In this document: in pieces, positions 52,640-63,310 of the stretch
How the letters are laid out: every line of letters begins with the position of its first letter
Position numbering within the stretch: position 1 is the first letter of the stretch
NCBI GenBank assembly: GCA_949752735.1
Contig: OX457046.1
Coordinates: 30,128,677-30,192,676 of the forward strand
Length of the DNA: 64,000 nucleotides
Origin: Lumbricus terrestris
Lineage: Eukaryota; Annelida; Clitellata; Crassiclitellata; Lumbricidae
Direction: 5' to 3'
Made by a program: the position numbers and the translations under genes
Notes under the pieces: model-generated
Databases searched by the model: none
What the model saw: the letters and a program-made list of their open reading frames with translations, nothing else
Told to the model about the DNA's origin: nothing

Positions 52640-52845
52640 GGCGCGGTGGTGTATGATAGTGTGTATGTTCTTTGCCTTGGACCCGAAGGGTTGCAGGTTT
52701 GAATCTACCTCAAGCCGCCGCGTAGGGGCCTTGAGCAAGTCCTACACCTGCAATTGCTCGGGCGCTTCGGCGTGAAACTCCGAAGCAGTGTCCGCGCTGC
52801 AGTCGGGAGCGCCTCTGAGTGTAGAAGGGGCGCTTCAACCGGAAG
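52640..52845 (+). mobile_element. tRNA-derived SINE
   Basis: GGCGCGGTGGTGTATGATAG, GGTTTGAATCTACCTC, CTTGAGCAAGTCC, TGAAACTCCGAAGCAGTG, GGGAGCGCCTCTGAGTG, AAGGGGCGCTTC. Confidence 0.88.
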
Positions 52846-53516
52846 ATTTGCCAGTGCCATGTCCGTGTCCTTAGAAATGGACACAAAGGGTTGTCTTTTG
52901 TTCTGGTTACCAATGTTCTAATAAAGTCAATCACGGGGTGATATGGACATTAAACAAAATTCAATTTAGGCTATGAACTTTCCACAAAACATCTTTCTAG
53001 CTTTTCTTTTTGACCAGGCCTCTGAGTAGAATTCTTAAATGGGCGCTATATAAATTTAAGCGATTGATTGTTTGAATTCGTAAAAACAGAGTGCACACTG
53101 AGCCCCAGCATACACAATACTTATAATGACGCCATTTCATAATACGTTGCATAACACCTGAGTTCCTATCTGATTAATCTGATGCGGTATTAATAGTTTA
53201 AATAAGTAATAAAACTTATGGCTCTTACTAGCATTTCTAACTGATTTGAAGATCAATCTGCCTGGTAATAGAAGTTCCAATAAGAGCCCACACATGTGCA
53301 AAAGTTGTATATACTGTTAAAATCAGTAGTTTTCGAAGAGATCTAATTTTGCAATTTGTTCAGGGATTTAAACTCATTTTTGCTATTACAATATTATTAA
53401 CAATGATGAAAAATAATCCTATTGTATGAGTGGGGGCCCCAAAAGTGTGGGGTGTTCCTGTTCGGCCTAACATGTTGAATATGCCTTAATCCGGCCCTCC
53501 TTCTAACTAGACCTAC
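52846..53516. other. Intergenic, nothing coding
   Basis: A plus-orientation LINE tail (GGCCTCTGAGTAGAATTC, GGGCGCTATATAAATTT) at 53020-53062; otherwise nothing. Confidence 0.5.
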
Positions 53517-53589
53517 CAGGGCTTTTTCAACGTGCAGTTGTACACAAATTGTGCAGTTCTAAATGGATTTCTGCTGTGTATAAGCAATT

Positions 53590-53815
53590 CTGTACAGTTA
53601 AAACTAGCAAAAAGTCATTGTCCTCTGATTGGAAGTAATTTACCATGGATGATGGAAAAGGAAAGAAGGAGTTGTGCAGTTCTAAAAATTCCTTTAAAAT
53701 AGCCCTAGTTAAAACTAACAAAAAAGGTCATTGTCCTCCGATTGAAAGTAATTTACCATGAAAGATGGGATAGGAAAAGAGTTGAGCAGTTCTAAACATT
53801 CCTTAAAAACAGCTC
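53590..53815. repeat. ~113-bp tandem duplication, related to 1136-1250
   Basis: AAAAGTCATTGTCCTC, GAAGTAATTTACCATG, AAAGAAGGAGTTGTGCAG then the same order again with small changes. Confidence 0.8.
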
Positions 53816-53819
53816 TGAG

Positions 53820-54383
53820 ACCTACCTTCCTTGTAGTCATTACGGAAACGAGTGCACAATGGACGTTCATTGTTGGCTATAGGTATTCCGAGATGTTCAT
53901 TAACATACAGGGTGGCCAAAATTTCATCCCCTGGCTTTCAGGCAACCAGCCAACCCAATACGTACACGTGCCGTTGTCCAGGCACAGTAGTTTCTTATAC
54001 TGCTCACTGGCCTCCAATTTCACGTCATCTTTATTTCCACGTACGGGTAGTTTTGGCTAAATGTGGCGTACGCCAAAGACACTGGCTCTTCCTTCTTTTT
54101 ACACTGCGTAATTCTTAATCCGCGCTTCCGGCAAAATTATCTTAAAGTAGGCTTATCTACATTCCAACGTTTGAAAATAACTTATCCATCTAAACCCTTA
54201 ATATCCTCCATGTTTGATACAGCAACAACGACATTTCCGTTTCCTGTAGTAGTGTAGAAATAGGTCACTGAGATGGTGAACCCGCTTACGTGGATGAAAT
54301 TGCGGTCGTCCTTTAGGCCTACTGGCAGCGAGAGGTCGTGTGGACGCTGACGAAGATTATAGCAGCATCGAGTCCGTGGGGGA
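53820..54383 (-). pseudogene. Coding-like remnant of unknown identity
   Basis: Minus strand. About 68 open codons end near 54206 with LSLPVGLKDDRNFIHV, SGFTISVTYFYTTTG and VVVAVSNMEDIKGLDG, then a stop. Further on, ITQCKKKEEPVSLAYAT and in a third frame DDVKLEASEQYKKLLCLD, NGTCTYWVGWLPESQGMKF. Composition looks like a real secreted or extracellular protein broken by frameshifts, but I recognise no family. It could also be exons of a gene with unmarked introns. Confidence 0.3.
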
Positions 54384-54400
54384 AAGATGCTACGTAGGAC

Positions 54401-54435
54401 CAGAGCCTTCTATTACTGAGTAATAGAAGGCTCTG
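54401..54435. mobile_element. 35-bp palindromic hAT-like mini-insert
   Basis: CAGAGCCTTCTATTAC, TGA, GTAATAGAAGGCTCTG: two perfect 16-bp arms around a 3-base loop, flanked by identical cgtaggac octamers (54393-54400 and 54436-54443). Confidence 0.75.
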
Positions 54436-54539
54436 CGTAGGACCATAGGCGCAACCACCCTATGGGACCCACGGGACGCGTCCCCCAACTTTTGAGTGGT
54501 CCCCTAAATTTATTATTATGGTCCCCCAACTTTTAGTAA

Positions 54540-54623
54540 AGTAAGTAAGTAAGTAAGTATATACTTTAATGGACCGCCTGCAAACGCACTGCGGGAACAT
54601 CAATCAGTTATGAGCAACAATGA

Positions 54624-54650
<27 letters not shown>
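54540..54650. repeat. (AAGT)n, retroelement end and (AT)n
   Basis: AAGTAAGTAAGTAAGTA then ATACTTTAATGGACCGCC, TGCAAACGCACTGCGGG; the CCTGCAAACGCA word recurs at 62823 and 63173 beside AAT microsatellites. A TA run follows at 54628-54645. Confidence 0.75.
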
Positions 54651-54654
<4 letters not shown>

Positions 54655-54981
54655 ACTAAATAATCAATAGGCCTAATAAAGTAGACAACGACAGATACAT
54701 TATGTAAAGTTCAGATCAACCAAGAAGATTTGGAACAGGTAGACAATTAAATGTATCTGGGTTCAAGGATTGAAAGAACTGGCGATTGCGGGTCGGAGAT
54801 TAGAACAAGACTGGCAAAGGGGTATGCAGTAGCTATATACAGAATTACAGATCTCCAGAAGATGTGGAAAAGCCACGACATAGCAAATGAAACAAAGATA
54901 AAGCTTTGGAGGTCGTTGGTGTGGCCGGTGGCATTGTATGGTTGCGAAAGCTGGACATTGAGGAAGGAGGAGGAGAAGAGA

Positions 54982-55887
54982 CAGGGATGGGCAGTAATTT
55001 AATTGAGTAATTGAAATTACGTAATTTAAATTACAATTGTAATTGGTAATTTGTAATTTGATGCTCTGCATCAAAGTAATTTGTAATTTGTAATTCAATT
55101 ACAATTATTCCTGTAATTTGTAATTTCAATTACATTCTGCAAAATCAAATTACTTTGAATGGCCTATATATTAAAATTCTTTGATGAATCATGCAATCCT
55201 TGCAACAGTGAATCATCCGTATTTTAAGTTATGTGGCTACCTGCGCAAACTAAAAGAATACACGAGTTGCTAGTAACAACATCTGAATATACCACCGGTA
55301 GCGAACAAAATACTGAGCATTTGGTGGTCATAAAAAAAGAAGAGGAAGATGAAGAATTTAATGGTTTTAATGTGCAGCGTATAGTGACCATAAATTAAGT
55401 CGACTAGCAGAAACAAAAACGATTTAGAAATCTTGCAGCTTATGGAATATGACAGAAAAAGGGAACTAATAATGCATCATAGCTCTACAATTACTAATAA
55501 ATTCTTTAAATACAATTTAATGATGACCTGCCTTTGTCTGCACCAGTAGATGGATATAGGCTTTGGTTTTACAGACATGATTGCAAGGCATAACAAACGA
55601 TCAGATAGGCCTAACTTGTTTGAACGGCTGCTGCTTCTACACAATAAATAATGATACACATAGAAATAAGGGAAAAGGCATGCACTTCCTGCCTGTGGTT
55701 ATTTATTCCTATGATTTAAGCCCCAAAGTAATTTGTAATTGATGTAATTGAAATTACGTAATTTGTAATTTGTAATTTGAGACTCCGAGTCAAAAGTAAT
55801 TTGTAATTTGTAATTCAATTACATTTTCTCCAGTAATTGGTAATTTGTAATTGAATTACATGCTGCCCTGTAATTTGCCCATCCCTG
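54982..55887. mobile_element. 906-bp non-autonomous hAT element
   Basis: Ends CAGGGATGGGCAGTAATTT and, reverse complement, CAGGGATGGGCAAATTAC; perfect duplication agaagaga at 54974-54981 and 55888-55895. Both ends carry TAATTTGTAATTG subterminal repeats. No transposase. Confidence 0.95.
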
Positions 55888-56091
55888 AGAAGAGAATAGA
55901 AGCGTTCGAGATGAAATGTCTTAGATTGATCATGAGAATATCATGGATGGAAAAACGAGCAAACGAATGGGTGATGGAGGCCGCTGGTGTGAAGAGGAAC
56001 ATGCTAGGAACAGTTAAAGAAAGAAAAATGATATACTTCGGTCACATCATGAGAAAGGAGGGAACATGCATAGAGAAAAAGATCATGCAGG

Positions 56092-57289
56092 CAGGGCCGG
56101 ATTTACATGTAAGCCAACTAAGCACGTGCTTAGGGCCTCCGGAATCTGGGGGGCCTCCAAAAGTGAACTAAAGAAAACAAACTCAGTGGCTTATAAATTA
56201 TAAGCTTAACTTATAAGCCACGGATTTTTTCTTCAGTTCACGATTGATTATAATCAATCATTTTATCTTACTTTTTTAGTAGGAATTGATGTGGCTAATC
56301 CGTAAGATCGAACATACTTTCTCTTAGTCTCATCTCTTTAATAATTAAGTTGAACGCTTGCGTCTCATCGATATTTATATTTCGTCTGCATGGTAAAGAA
56401 CCTGCGACAACCGATACATTATTGGAAAGTGAGGAAGAATACTTGTTTAAATGTTTGATAGATGGTAAAGGTGCGTTTTAGCGTATTTAGGCCTAATTAT
56501 CCGCCATTGCATGGGTTTCACGGTTTTCACCGTTACAGTGTTTATGTTTGACGAAAATAATTCTTGCAACATAGAAGTCAGATTCATAAAAATAATTTTA
56601 CTGAAATAGAAATGGGATTAATTAAATCAATCTCGCTGAAATCAAATTTGAATCCATAAATAATAATTTCTAATTAAACAGAGGTGATATCGATGAAAAA
56701 TAATATTCCTGCTAAACAAAAGCTTCCAATCCAAATGGTGAATATACAAGGAAATACAGTCAAGATTTGTATGACATCTTTATCAGGGACGGCATCAAAA
56801 GCGCTTTTCCTAACCTTGAAGTGGTGCTTCGTATGTTTCTGAGTCTAATGGTAGGCTTAACAAATTGCACTGGCGAGCGATCGTTATCGCAGCTCAAGCA
56901 CATAAAAAAGCGAACTTCGCTCCACGATGCACCAGAATAAACTCGATCTGCTCATTGAGCTTACTTTTCATCGAATGCAAACAAAATACGCAAAATTCCT
57001 TTTGATGACATTATCGCAGATTATGCGATGCAGAAATGCAGGAAAAGTTTATGTTAAACTTCATTGTGATTTTTAGTATGTATACCATAAAAAACTGGAA
57101 TAAAACGAGTGTAGCCTATTAATTACAATTCGACTCGTTATAAAGACTAACAGTATAGTTGATCACTGGCGCAATATGCATTAGGAATATAGATAGATCC
57201 AGCAATATGCATTTTGCCTGTTTTTATCCTTAAGTGGGGCCTCATAATTGAAATTGCTTAGGGCCTCACTCTGTCCAAATCCGGCCCTG
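56092..57289 (+). mobile_element. 1.2-kb hAT element with transposase remnant
   Basis: Ends CAGGGCCGGATTTACATG and, reverse complement, CAGGGCCGGATTTGGAC; perfect duplication catgcagg at 56084-56091 and 57290-57297. Near 56795-56940 the plus strand reads AFPNLEVVLRMFLSLMVGLT, NCTGERSLSQLKHIKKR, the C-terminal dimerisation region of hAT transposases, then a stop and frameshift (MHQNKLDLLIEL). Most of the transposase is deleted. Confidence 0.93.
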
Positions 57290-57570
57290 CATGCAGGGCA
57301 CGATTCCTGGAGGTAGAGGAAGAGGAAGGCCAAGAACGAATTGGCTGGACAACATAAAGACATGGACGGGCTTGCAAATGGGAGAAATGCTAAGAATGAC
57401 GGAGGACAGAAATCATTGGAGGAACATCGTGCATGATGCGGCCGAACCTCCTACCGAGGATGGCTAGGAACAGAACAGAACAGAATAAAGTAAGTGAAAA
57501 TGCAGTTAATCTCATTGTTACATAAAGTATGCTAAATAGCAGAATAAACATATCGATAGTCATTATTAGC

Positions 57571-57946
57571 CATAGGCGGAGACCTGCGCCGAGAATTGGG
57601 GGGGACGGAAAGACGCGAGATTTTCGGAAAAATTTCTGACGACCGGCGAAATCCCGGGGAAAAATTTATTTTCGCCGCCCCAAAAAGTTGATGACCTTTT
57701 TTTTTTTTTTTAGTCATCCGGCCAAAATTTCGACCAAATCTCCCAAAAAAATTCTATTTTCGCCGCCAAAAAAGTTGATGACCTTTTTTTTTTCATCCGG
57801 ACAAATCTCGACCAAATTTTCTATTTTCGCCGCCAAAAAAGTCTTGACGCTCAAACATTGGGGGGGACAAATGCATGGGCCGTCCCCCCAACACTTTTAT
57901 TGGGGGGACCGTCCCCCCCTGTCCCCCCCCTAGGTCTCCGCCCATG
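57571..57946. mobile_element. 376-bp G/C-run MITE
   Basis: Ends CATAGGCGGAGACCT and, reverse complement, CATGGGCGGAGACCTA; flanks ttattagc (57563-57570) and gtattagc (57947-57954), 7 of 8 identical. Inside are two copies of AAAAGTTGATGACCTTTTTT, CATCCGG, TTTTCGCCGCC, as in 48105-48480. Confidence 0.85.
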
Positions 57947-57948
57947 GT

Positions 57949-58107
57949 ATTAGCAAAATCATACCATGCAGGAGACGCATAGAGAAGGCGGGCCAACGTT
58001 GTGGCCCGAACAACGTCAAACAGGCGAAGATCCGCGAGTCCATGAGAAATAAGAATGCGTATTGCGTAGAGCGATTGGTTGGCCTTAATACAGATACGAT
58101 CAATATG
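57949..58107 (-). pseudogene. LINE reverse transcriptase fragment
   Basis: Minus-strand ANQSLYAIRILISHGL and RATTLARLLYASPAWYDF match the ANxSLYALRxLRxHGL...ASPAW block of CR1-like RTs. The MITE at 57571-57946 is inserted into it. Confidence 0.8.
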
Positions 58108-58171
58108 CAACGTGATTCATTATGGCCCCCAACTTTTAGGACGTGATTGCACCTAGGCCTATGCGTAGGAC

Positions 58172-60084
58172 ATGAGTGTCACATCTCCTGACTGAACGAA
58201 AGAGACTCTGGAGACCAAAGAGAAAATGATCCAGCTGCTTTCGAAGAGCTATTCAACGCCGTTGCTTAGGCTACAGCAGCTGATTTGCCAGAAATGAATG
58301 AAGCATTGAAGCGTAGCCGTTCACAGGGTGAGAATTGCCGTTGGGGTTGAGAAGCTCAACGCCCAAGTCTTTCTTATGGTTCCATAGAGGTTGAAAGTGC
58401 CGATTCAACAAAGTAGGCTACATACTTACTTACAAATAGACAGCGCCTCAACAGAAAACTCGTGATTTTTCATGGGAGAACCCCACTTTGTTTATGTTCT
58501 CGTCGTCTGGTTCGAACGCTAATAAATATAATATTATTCGATGGGAATTCGTAAAAACGTTTTAAAATCAATACAGTAAATGCATTTTAGTAATTGATTT
58601 AAAACTTTAGTTCAGTCGCCTCCACGCTGGGTGACCTAACGAGGTGTTAATTTATATTAGTGGATTTTATCCTACGCCGTAGACCTATACCCGTGTTTCC
58701 AGTGGACCCAGGTAACAGAACTTTGAAATGTACCCTACTTAGTGAAATAGCCATAAATATGTGCTTTCCTTAGCAGTCATTTTGAAGTGTAACAGACTCA
58801 GTCAAAATAGGCAAATTTTGTAAATGGTGGTCGTAAATCAGCATATTTCGATGCCGATTTACCAAACAAATTTTACTACATGGTGTTTAATTTTACTCAG
58901 TACTTAGTTCTCAAGGTGGCCAAGTTGGTCCTGACCCAGAGAAGCGAATGAGCACATGTCGGCGTAATTGCAGAACACGGGACGCTAGTTTTTTAAAAGG
59001 TTTTCTTAGCGATTTCAAAACAAACTATATTGTAGGCGTGGTTTATAATTATGATTGATGTAATTGTAGAAACAAAGAACATAATTATAGTACAAGAGTT
59101 AACAAGTTGTATTCAATTAAAAGTCATTTAATTTGAAAGTTGTACTAATTAACTAAAAATGGACTTATTAGTAGTTAATTACATGGCAATAAAATGTTGT
59201 CTTGTAACGATTTAAGTTTGTCTCAAATCGGCACAATTTTACCGGAAGTACATCGCTTTGTAGTAATGTACGGGAACGTCTCTGAAAAACTGATAAAAGT
59301 CAACCGCTGTGTGCGTTGCAATGTCTAAATGTTGCATTGTTAAATGAAGTGGACTTTGTGTAGCCCAATAGGCTAGTCCACGAGTTAAATGAATTTCTGA
59401 GGACTTGTCTTCGATCTCGAGAGAAAACTATCCTTTAACACGGACTCTTTTCGTTTACAAGTACTACAACGCCACGAGAATCCTGACAGTTTCGACTTTT
59501 TCCTGTATTAACGCATATTCTTTTCTACATGCTTCGTAGTAAACGTGACTATGAAGTATTCTATGAGCCTATAAGTACTCCAAAAAGATTAGTTTGTTTC
59601 TACAAACTACATTTATATGGAATATATTCATTTTTACTTCGGTCTTTAAACAACATAACTAACGCGTAGCCATTTATACATCAATAACGGGTATCCATTT
59701 ATACATCATCCATATTTGATTTTTTTCAACCAATTACAACGTGACAAAGATCATCAGTAGGGATAACAAATATAAAGCTAAAATCGCTAAAAAAACTTTA
59801 AAAAACTAGCGTCCCGTGTTCTGCAATTATGCCCAGATGTCTTATGAGATAACTGCTCCTTGCTTTTAATGTCTTCTGGAGTCAGTCTCATTTAGTCACT
59901 TCCTAAGTCTCCCACCAGATTGATTATCATTGGTTTAAATCATCTAAAGGAATTTAATTTATTCTTTGTATTTAAGCAACTCATGTTCTCTTTCTCTGCT
60001 GTATGATTATATACTATTTATATGTACATATTATATATACCGGTATTATAATATTTGCATATTATACAGTATATATACATTCAT
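58172..60084. other. Intergenic, no gene recognised
   Basis: Nearly 2 kb of AT-rich sequence. ACGGGACGCTAGTTTTTTAA at 58978 is mirrored by AAAAAACTAGCGTCCCGT at 59802 with GCAGAACAC and GTTCTGCAATT next to them, so 58965-59830 is bounded by inverted repeats and is probably another DNA element. Confidence 0.5.
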
Positions 60085-60310
60085 TCCATGGATTTATATA
60101 TAGCGCCCCTGCAAGAAAACTACTCAGAGGCGCTCCAAGCCCAGCCACGGCGAAAGAAAAAACGACTTGAGAGATTTAAGAAACAAAGTTTGATTGTTCA
60201 GATGTAATAAATGCAGCTTTGAAAGGAGATTATTCCAGATGGACTGCCCTACAACCGAGAAAGCCCGACGATGTCTGGTAGCTAAATGGGCCAGTGGAAC
60301 TAGGATATAC
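60085..60310 (-). mobile_element. Truncated LINE 3' end
   Basis: ATTTATATATAGCGCCCC, CTCAGAGGCGCTCC, GAGAGATTTAAGAAACAAAG, AATGCAGCTTTGAAAGG, TTCCAGATGGACTGCCC; the same segments in the same order as 21031-21285. Confidence 0.8.
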
Positions 60311-61647
60311 GCTGGGAACGCTTTTGAGTAGAATTCTTGAAGGGGGTGCTATATATATATAATTATATATGTGTGTGTGTGCCCCTGAATGTGTGCGCCC
60401 GTGCATGCGCATGTGTGTTCAGTTTTTGCTTGGTTTGGTTGAACGTGGTTATGTTAAGTGAACCTGTGCTTGTGGTTTGCTGTGAGTAGCTAAGAAGGTT
60501 ATGATTAGTCTCCCAACAAGTGTAGCAGGTATGGCAATGTTACATTGTGCTGCTGCTGCAGCAAACTGTAGGCATCAGAGACATGGTCTGTAATAGACCT
60601 ATAACCTGGTACAATGCTGCAAGTTTGCCAGTCTTGGCAAATTCTGAAGAGCTTAATGAAGTTTTTTAGCAGTGAACCATAATTGCTATTGCATGTGTAG
60701 GGACAGTTTCTGTCTGTTTTGCCTGTATAATGACTGGTTGGTTCTGAATCAGTGACTGTTATCATGTGCAAGGTGTTGCATAACCTTTGACCGAGTTTGC
60801 TTTCTACTGATTAGGCCAAAATCTGCTACTGTATCTATTAACTTAGGTTGTGCTACACAGTGTGAGAATTGGGGAAAAATAACTGGGGGTTGAACTATGA
60901 TCCACTTGGAGTTGGGGTGTGTGAAAAACAGACTGCAAAACTATGTTGTATCGGGGACCGAATGATGACACTAATCCTAACCTTAACCGACCCTCACGAC
61001 ACCTAATCTGACCGAACTGACCCTCACGACGCCTAACCTGACCCTCATGATGCCTAACCTGAGCCCTAACTAGCCCTCGTGATACCTGACCTTAACCGAC
61101 ACGTCGGTCACCCCCCCGATACTATAGTTAAGCCAAACAGACTTTACTATGGGGCTCTAAGAAAGACTGGGGTTGAAACCACCAAACCCCAGGCGATTCT
61201 CTCACACAGGTGCTACAACATGTGTGTTCATTGTATAGTAGCTGTAAGTAGCTGTTAATGAAACTCATTGCTTGTGCTGTGAATTTATTGTGTTTGCAAT
61301 TGCTGTCAAATCTTGCGGCACTTAGAAGCCTGAACTCCCATTTTGTATTTCATGTTTTAGATTGACCTTCACATTGTTGTTCTGATCAGTAGCATACATG
61401 TATCTTGCTCTTTCTGTTCTTCATGTTTCTAGAAACTGATTGTGAATGATTCATCCAAACCCGAGGAAAATGTCATTTGCTTATTCATGACATATAGTTC
61501 ATAACTAGTACAAACTATACCAGAAGCCTTTCGATAACAGTAGTCCTTATCACGTCTTAATGCTATTATGTTGTTCAATGTTTTCAGGTTCCTGTTTTGT
61601 CAAAGCATTACGTCTTCACTTTAAGTCGCTTGAAAATAAGTTTTAAA
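60311..61647. other. Upstream flank of the plus-strand ASB-like gene
   Basis: Contains GTGTGT microsatellite near 60367, a degenerate CCTAACCTGACCCTCA(C/T)GA repeat at 60970-61100, and an acceptor-like ttttcag at 61581-61587 that could end a 5' UTR intron. No gene of its own recognised. Confidence 0.5.
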
Positions 61648-62604
61648 ATGCATCATTACACTCTACAGGAGGTGGAAACGATAGTGAGTAATCGCAACAA
61701 AATTGCCTTTGCTCAGCTCGTTCAGCTCGGGGTTGATTACAACCAATTCTTTCATGTAATTCAAGATCATCACCCTCTCCAGCTCCTCGGGCTATGTGTG
61801 TACTATGGATTTACTGACGGTGTGGAGATGCTGCTAAATCGCGCCCAGTTCGACTATGCCATAGGGCTGAGACAGGCTTGTGAGCAGTTTGATTTCACGA
61901 TCATCGAAAGACTGCTTCAACATTGTTGTCAGAAACGTAGAAAATGCGTAGAATGTCTCTTCATTCTCCTTGAGAATTATATGGTGATGGATGCCTTGAA
62001 CTTCATCCAGAAGGAGGGTTTTAATCTGAGTGAGAACAGTCACATGATGAGTGGCACTCCCCTGAAATCGGATCGTGGCCGAGCGGGTCAAACAGCCAGC
62101 CACGTAACAGCTGTATGGCAGGAACACACGGTGATGAGTCGTCTGATTCATATGGGATCCTGCTTCGACCTGACGGATGCAGGGGGCTACCGCCCTCTGT
62201 ATCTGAGCTGCATGTACGGTGATTACCAGTGCGCGGCCCTTCTTCTGAAAAATGGCGCCAATGCCAGCCGATCGATGGAAAGGTCTGCACTTTATGCCTG
62301 CTGTCATCTTTCCACTGCATCGACTCAGAATGACCGTATTGTGCAAGTCTTGTTGGCTGCGGCATTGGATATAAATCGAGAACTTTGGCTAGCACAGCCA
62401 GCACAACCGCATCACGTCAGCAACACAACCTACCAGGACCTGATCAGAAAGCAGAGAAATCCTATGCCGCTTAAACTGATCTGCTTTGGAACGATCCGGA
62501 GATGTTTGTTCGCAAGGTCAGATGGCAAGTCAATTTTGGCTGCAATTGCATTGCTGCCATTGCCAGCGGACATTCGGAATGAACTGTCTTTGAGGAACTT
62601 CTAA
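61648..62604 (+). CDS. Ankyrin-repeat and SOCS-box protein (ASB-like), 318 aa
   Basis: Probable Elongin B/C-Cullin-5 receptor, paralogous to 42903-43892. I start at the first ATG (MHHYTLQEVE); the open frame extends 17 codons upstream without ATG. Ankyrin repeats at about 145-175 (AGQTASHVTAVWQEH), 178-206 (GGYRPLYLSCMYGDYQC, LLLKNGANA) and 211-242 (RSALYACCHLS, IVQVLLAAALDIN). SOCS box about 273-315: BC-box-like PLKLICFGTIRRCL with Cys279 and a Cul5-type LPLP at 303-306, both intact, unlike the paralogue. The two share SILAAIA, QRNP and LWLAQ/RWLAQ. Single exon over the whole coding part. Confidence 0.9.
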   Translation: MHHYTLQEVETIVSNRNKIAFAQLVQLGVDYNQFFHVIQDHHPLQLLGLCVYYGFTDGVEMLLNRAQFDYAIGLRQACEQFDFTIIERLLQHCCQKRRKCVECLFILLENYMVMDALNFIQKEGFNLSENSHMMSGTPLKSDRGRAGQTASHVTAVWQEHTVMSRLIHMGSCFDLTDAGGYRPLYLSCMYGDYQCAALLLKNGANASRSMERSALYACCHLSTASTQNDRIVQVLLAAALDINRELWLAQPAQPHHVSNTTYQDLIRKQRNPMPLKLICFGTIRRCLFARSDGKSILAAIALLPLPADIRNELSLRNF

Positions 62605-62612
62605 ACGATCTT

Positions 62613-63310
62613 TGTGAGGAGTAACAAAGAAGACAATAACTGGCATAGACTCACAGAAAGGGTAAAAAGTTTTCCGATGCTGAACGTGCTTCTGCAGCAG
62701 ATGAGAGGAGCCAGAATGCTAATGACGATTTTTTGTGTAATGTTCTGTTTTGCAAAAAATTAGAGTATTTGTTGAAGCTAAATAATAATAATAATAATAA
62801 TAATCTTTTATTTAATTGAGTGCCTGCAAACGCATTGCGCTTTACATTTACAAGTTATGCAGTAATCTTAATTAAACTTAATTACTAACTGAACAGACAG
62901 CTTTGTAATTACATTAAATGCATTACGTGCATGCTGTTGTTGCTGTTACTGATAGCATTTTGTGAGGAGTAACAAAGAAGACAATAACTGGCATAGACTC
63001 ACAGAAAGGGTAAAAAGTTTTCCGATGCTGTACGTGCTTCTGCAGCAGATGAGAGGAGCCAGAATGCTAATGACGATTTTTTGTGTAATGTTCTGTTTTG
63101 CAAAAAATTAGAGTATTTGTTGAAGCTAAATAATAATAATAATAATAATAATAATCTTTTATTTAATTGAGTGCCTGCAAACGCATTGCGCTTTACATTT
63201 ACAAGTTATGCAGTAATCTTAATTAAACTTAATTACTAACTGAACAGACAGCTTTGTAATTACATTAAATGCATTACGTGCATGCTGTTGTTGCTGTTAC
63301 TGATAGCATT
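62613..63310. repeat. ~348-bp tandem duplication after the plus-strand ASB-like gene
   Basis: 62613-62960 and 62961-63310 are almost identical, both from TGTGAGGAGTAACAAAG to TTACTGATAGCATT, differing by one or two bases and one AAT unit. Each holds an (AAT)n run and the CTTTTATTTAATTGAGTGCC, TGCAAACGCATTGCG retroelement-like end. Confidence 0.96.

Larger units (their letters stand above)
54703..57478 (+). pseudogene. RTE-like retrotransposon C-terminus, interrupted by two hAT elements
   Basis: Three pieces: 54703-54981 (EDLEQVDN, stop, MYLGSRIERTGDCGSEI, WRSLVWPVALYGCESWTL), 55896-56091 (FEMKCLRLIMRISWMEKRAN, IYFGHIMRKEGTCIEKK) and 57298-57478 (GRGRGRPRTNWLDNIKTWTG, RNHWRNIVHDAAEPP). Order and frame restore one protein C-terminus, the thumb and tail of RTE-type reverse transcriptases. 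Upstream RT motifs are missing, so it is a 5'-truncated dead copy. Confidence 0.9.
54444..58163. mobile_element. CATAGGCGCAA-family MITE split by nested insertions
   Basis: Left part from 54444 (CATAGGCGCAACCACCC) to about 54537; right part from about 58108 (ACGTGATTCATTATGG) to 58163 (CCTAGGCCTATG). Duplication cgtaggac at 54436-54443 and 58164-58171. Put together the halves match the intact 148-bp copy at 41331-41478 in reverse. Everything between is inserted later. Confidence 0.88.

Noticed and set aside
61834..62404. Minus-strand frames of 127 and 170 codons
   Set aside because: Shadows of the plus-strand ASB-like gene.
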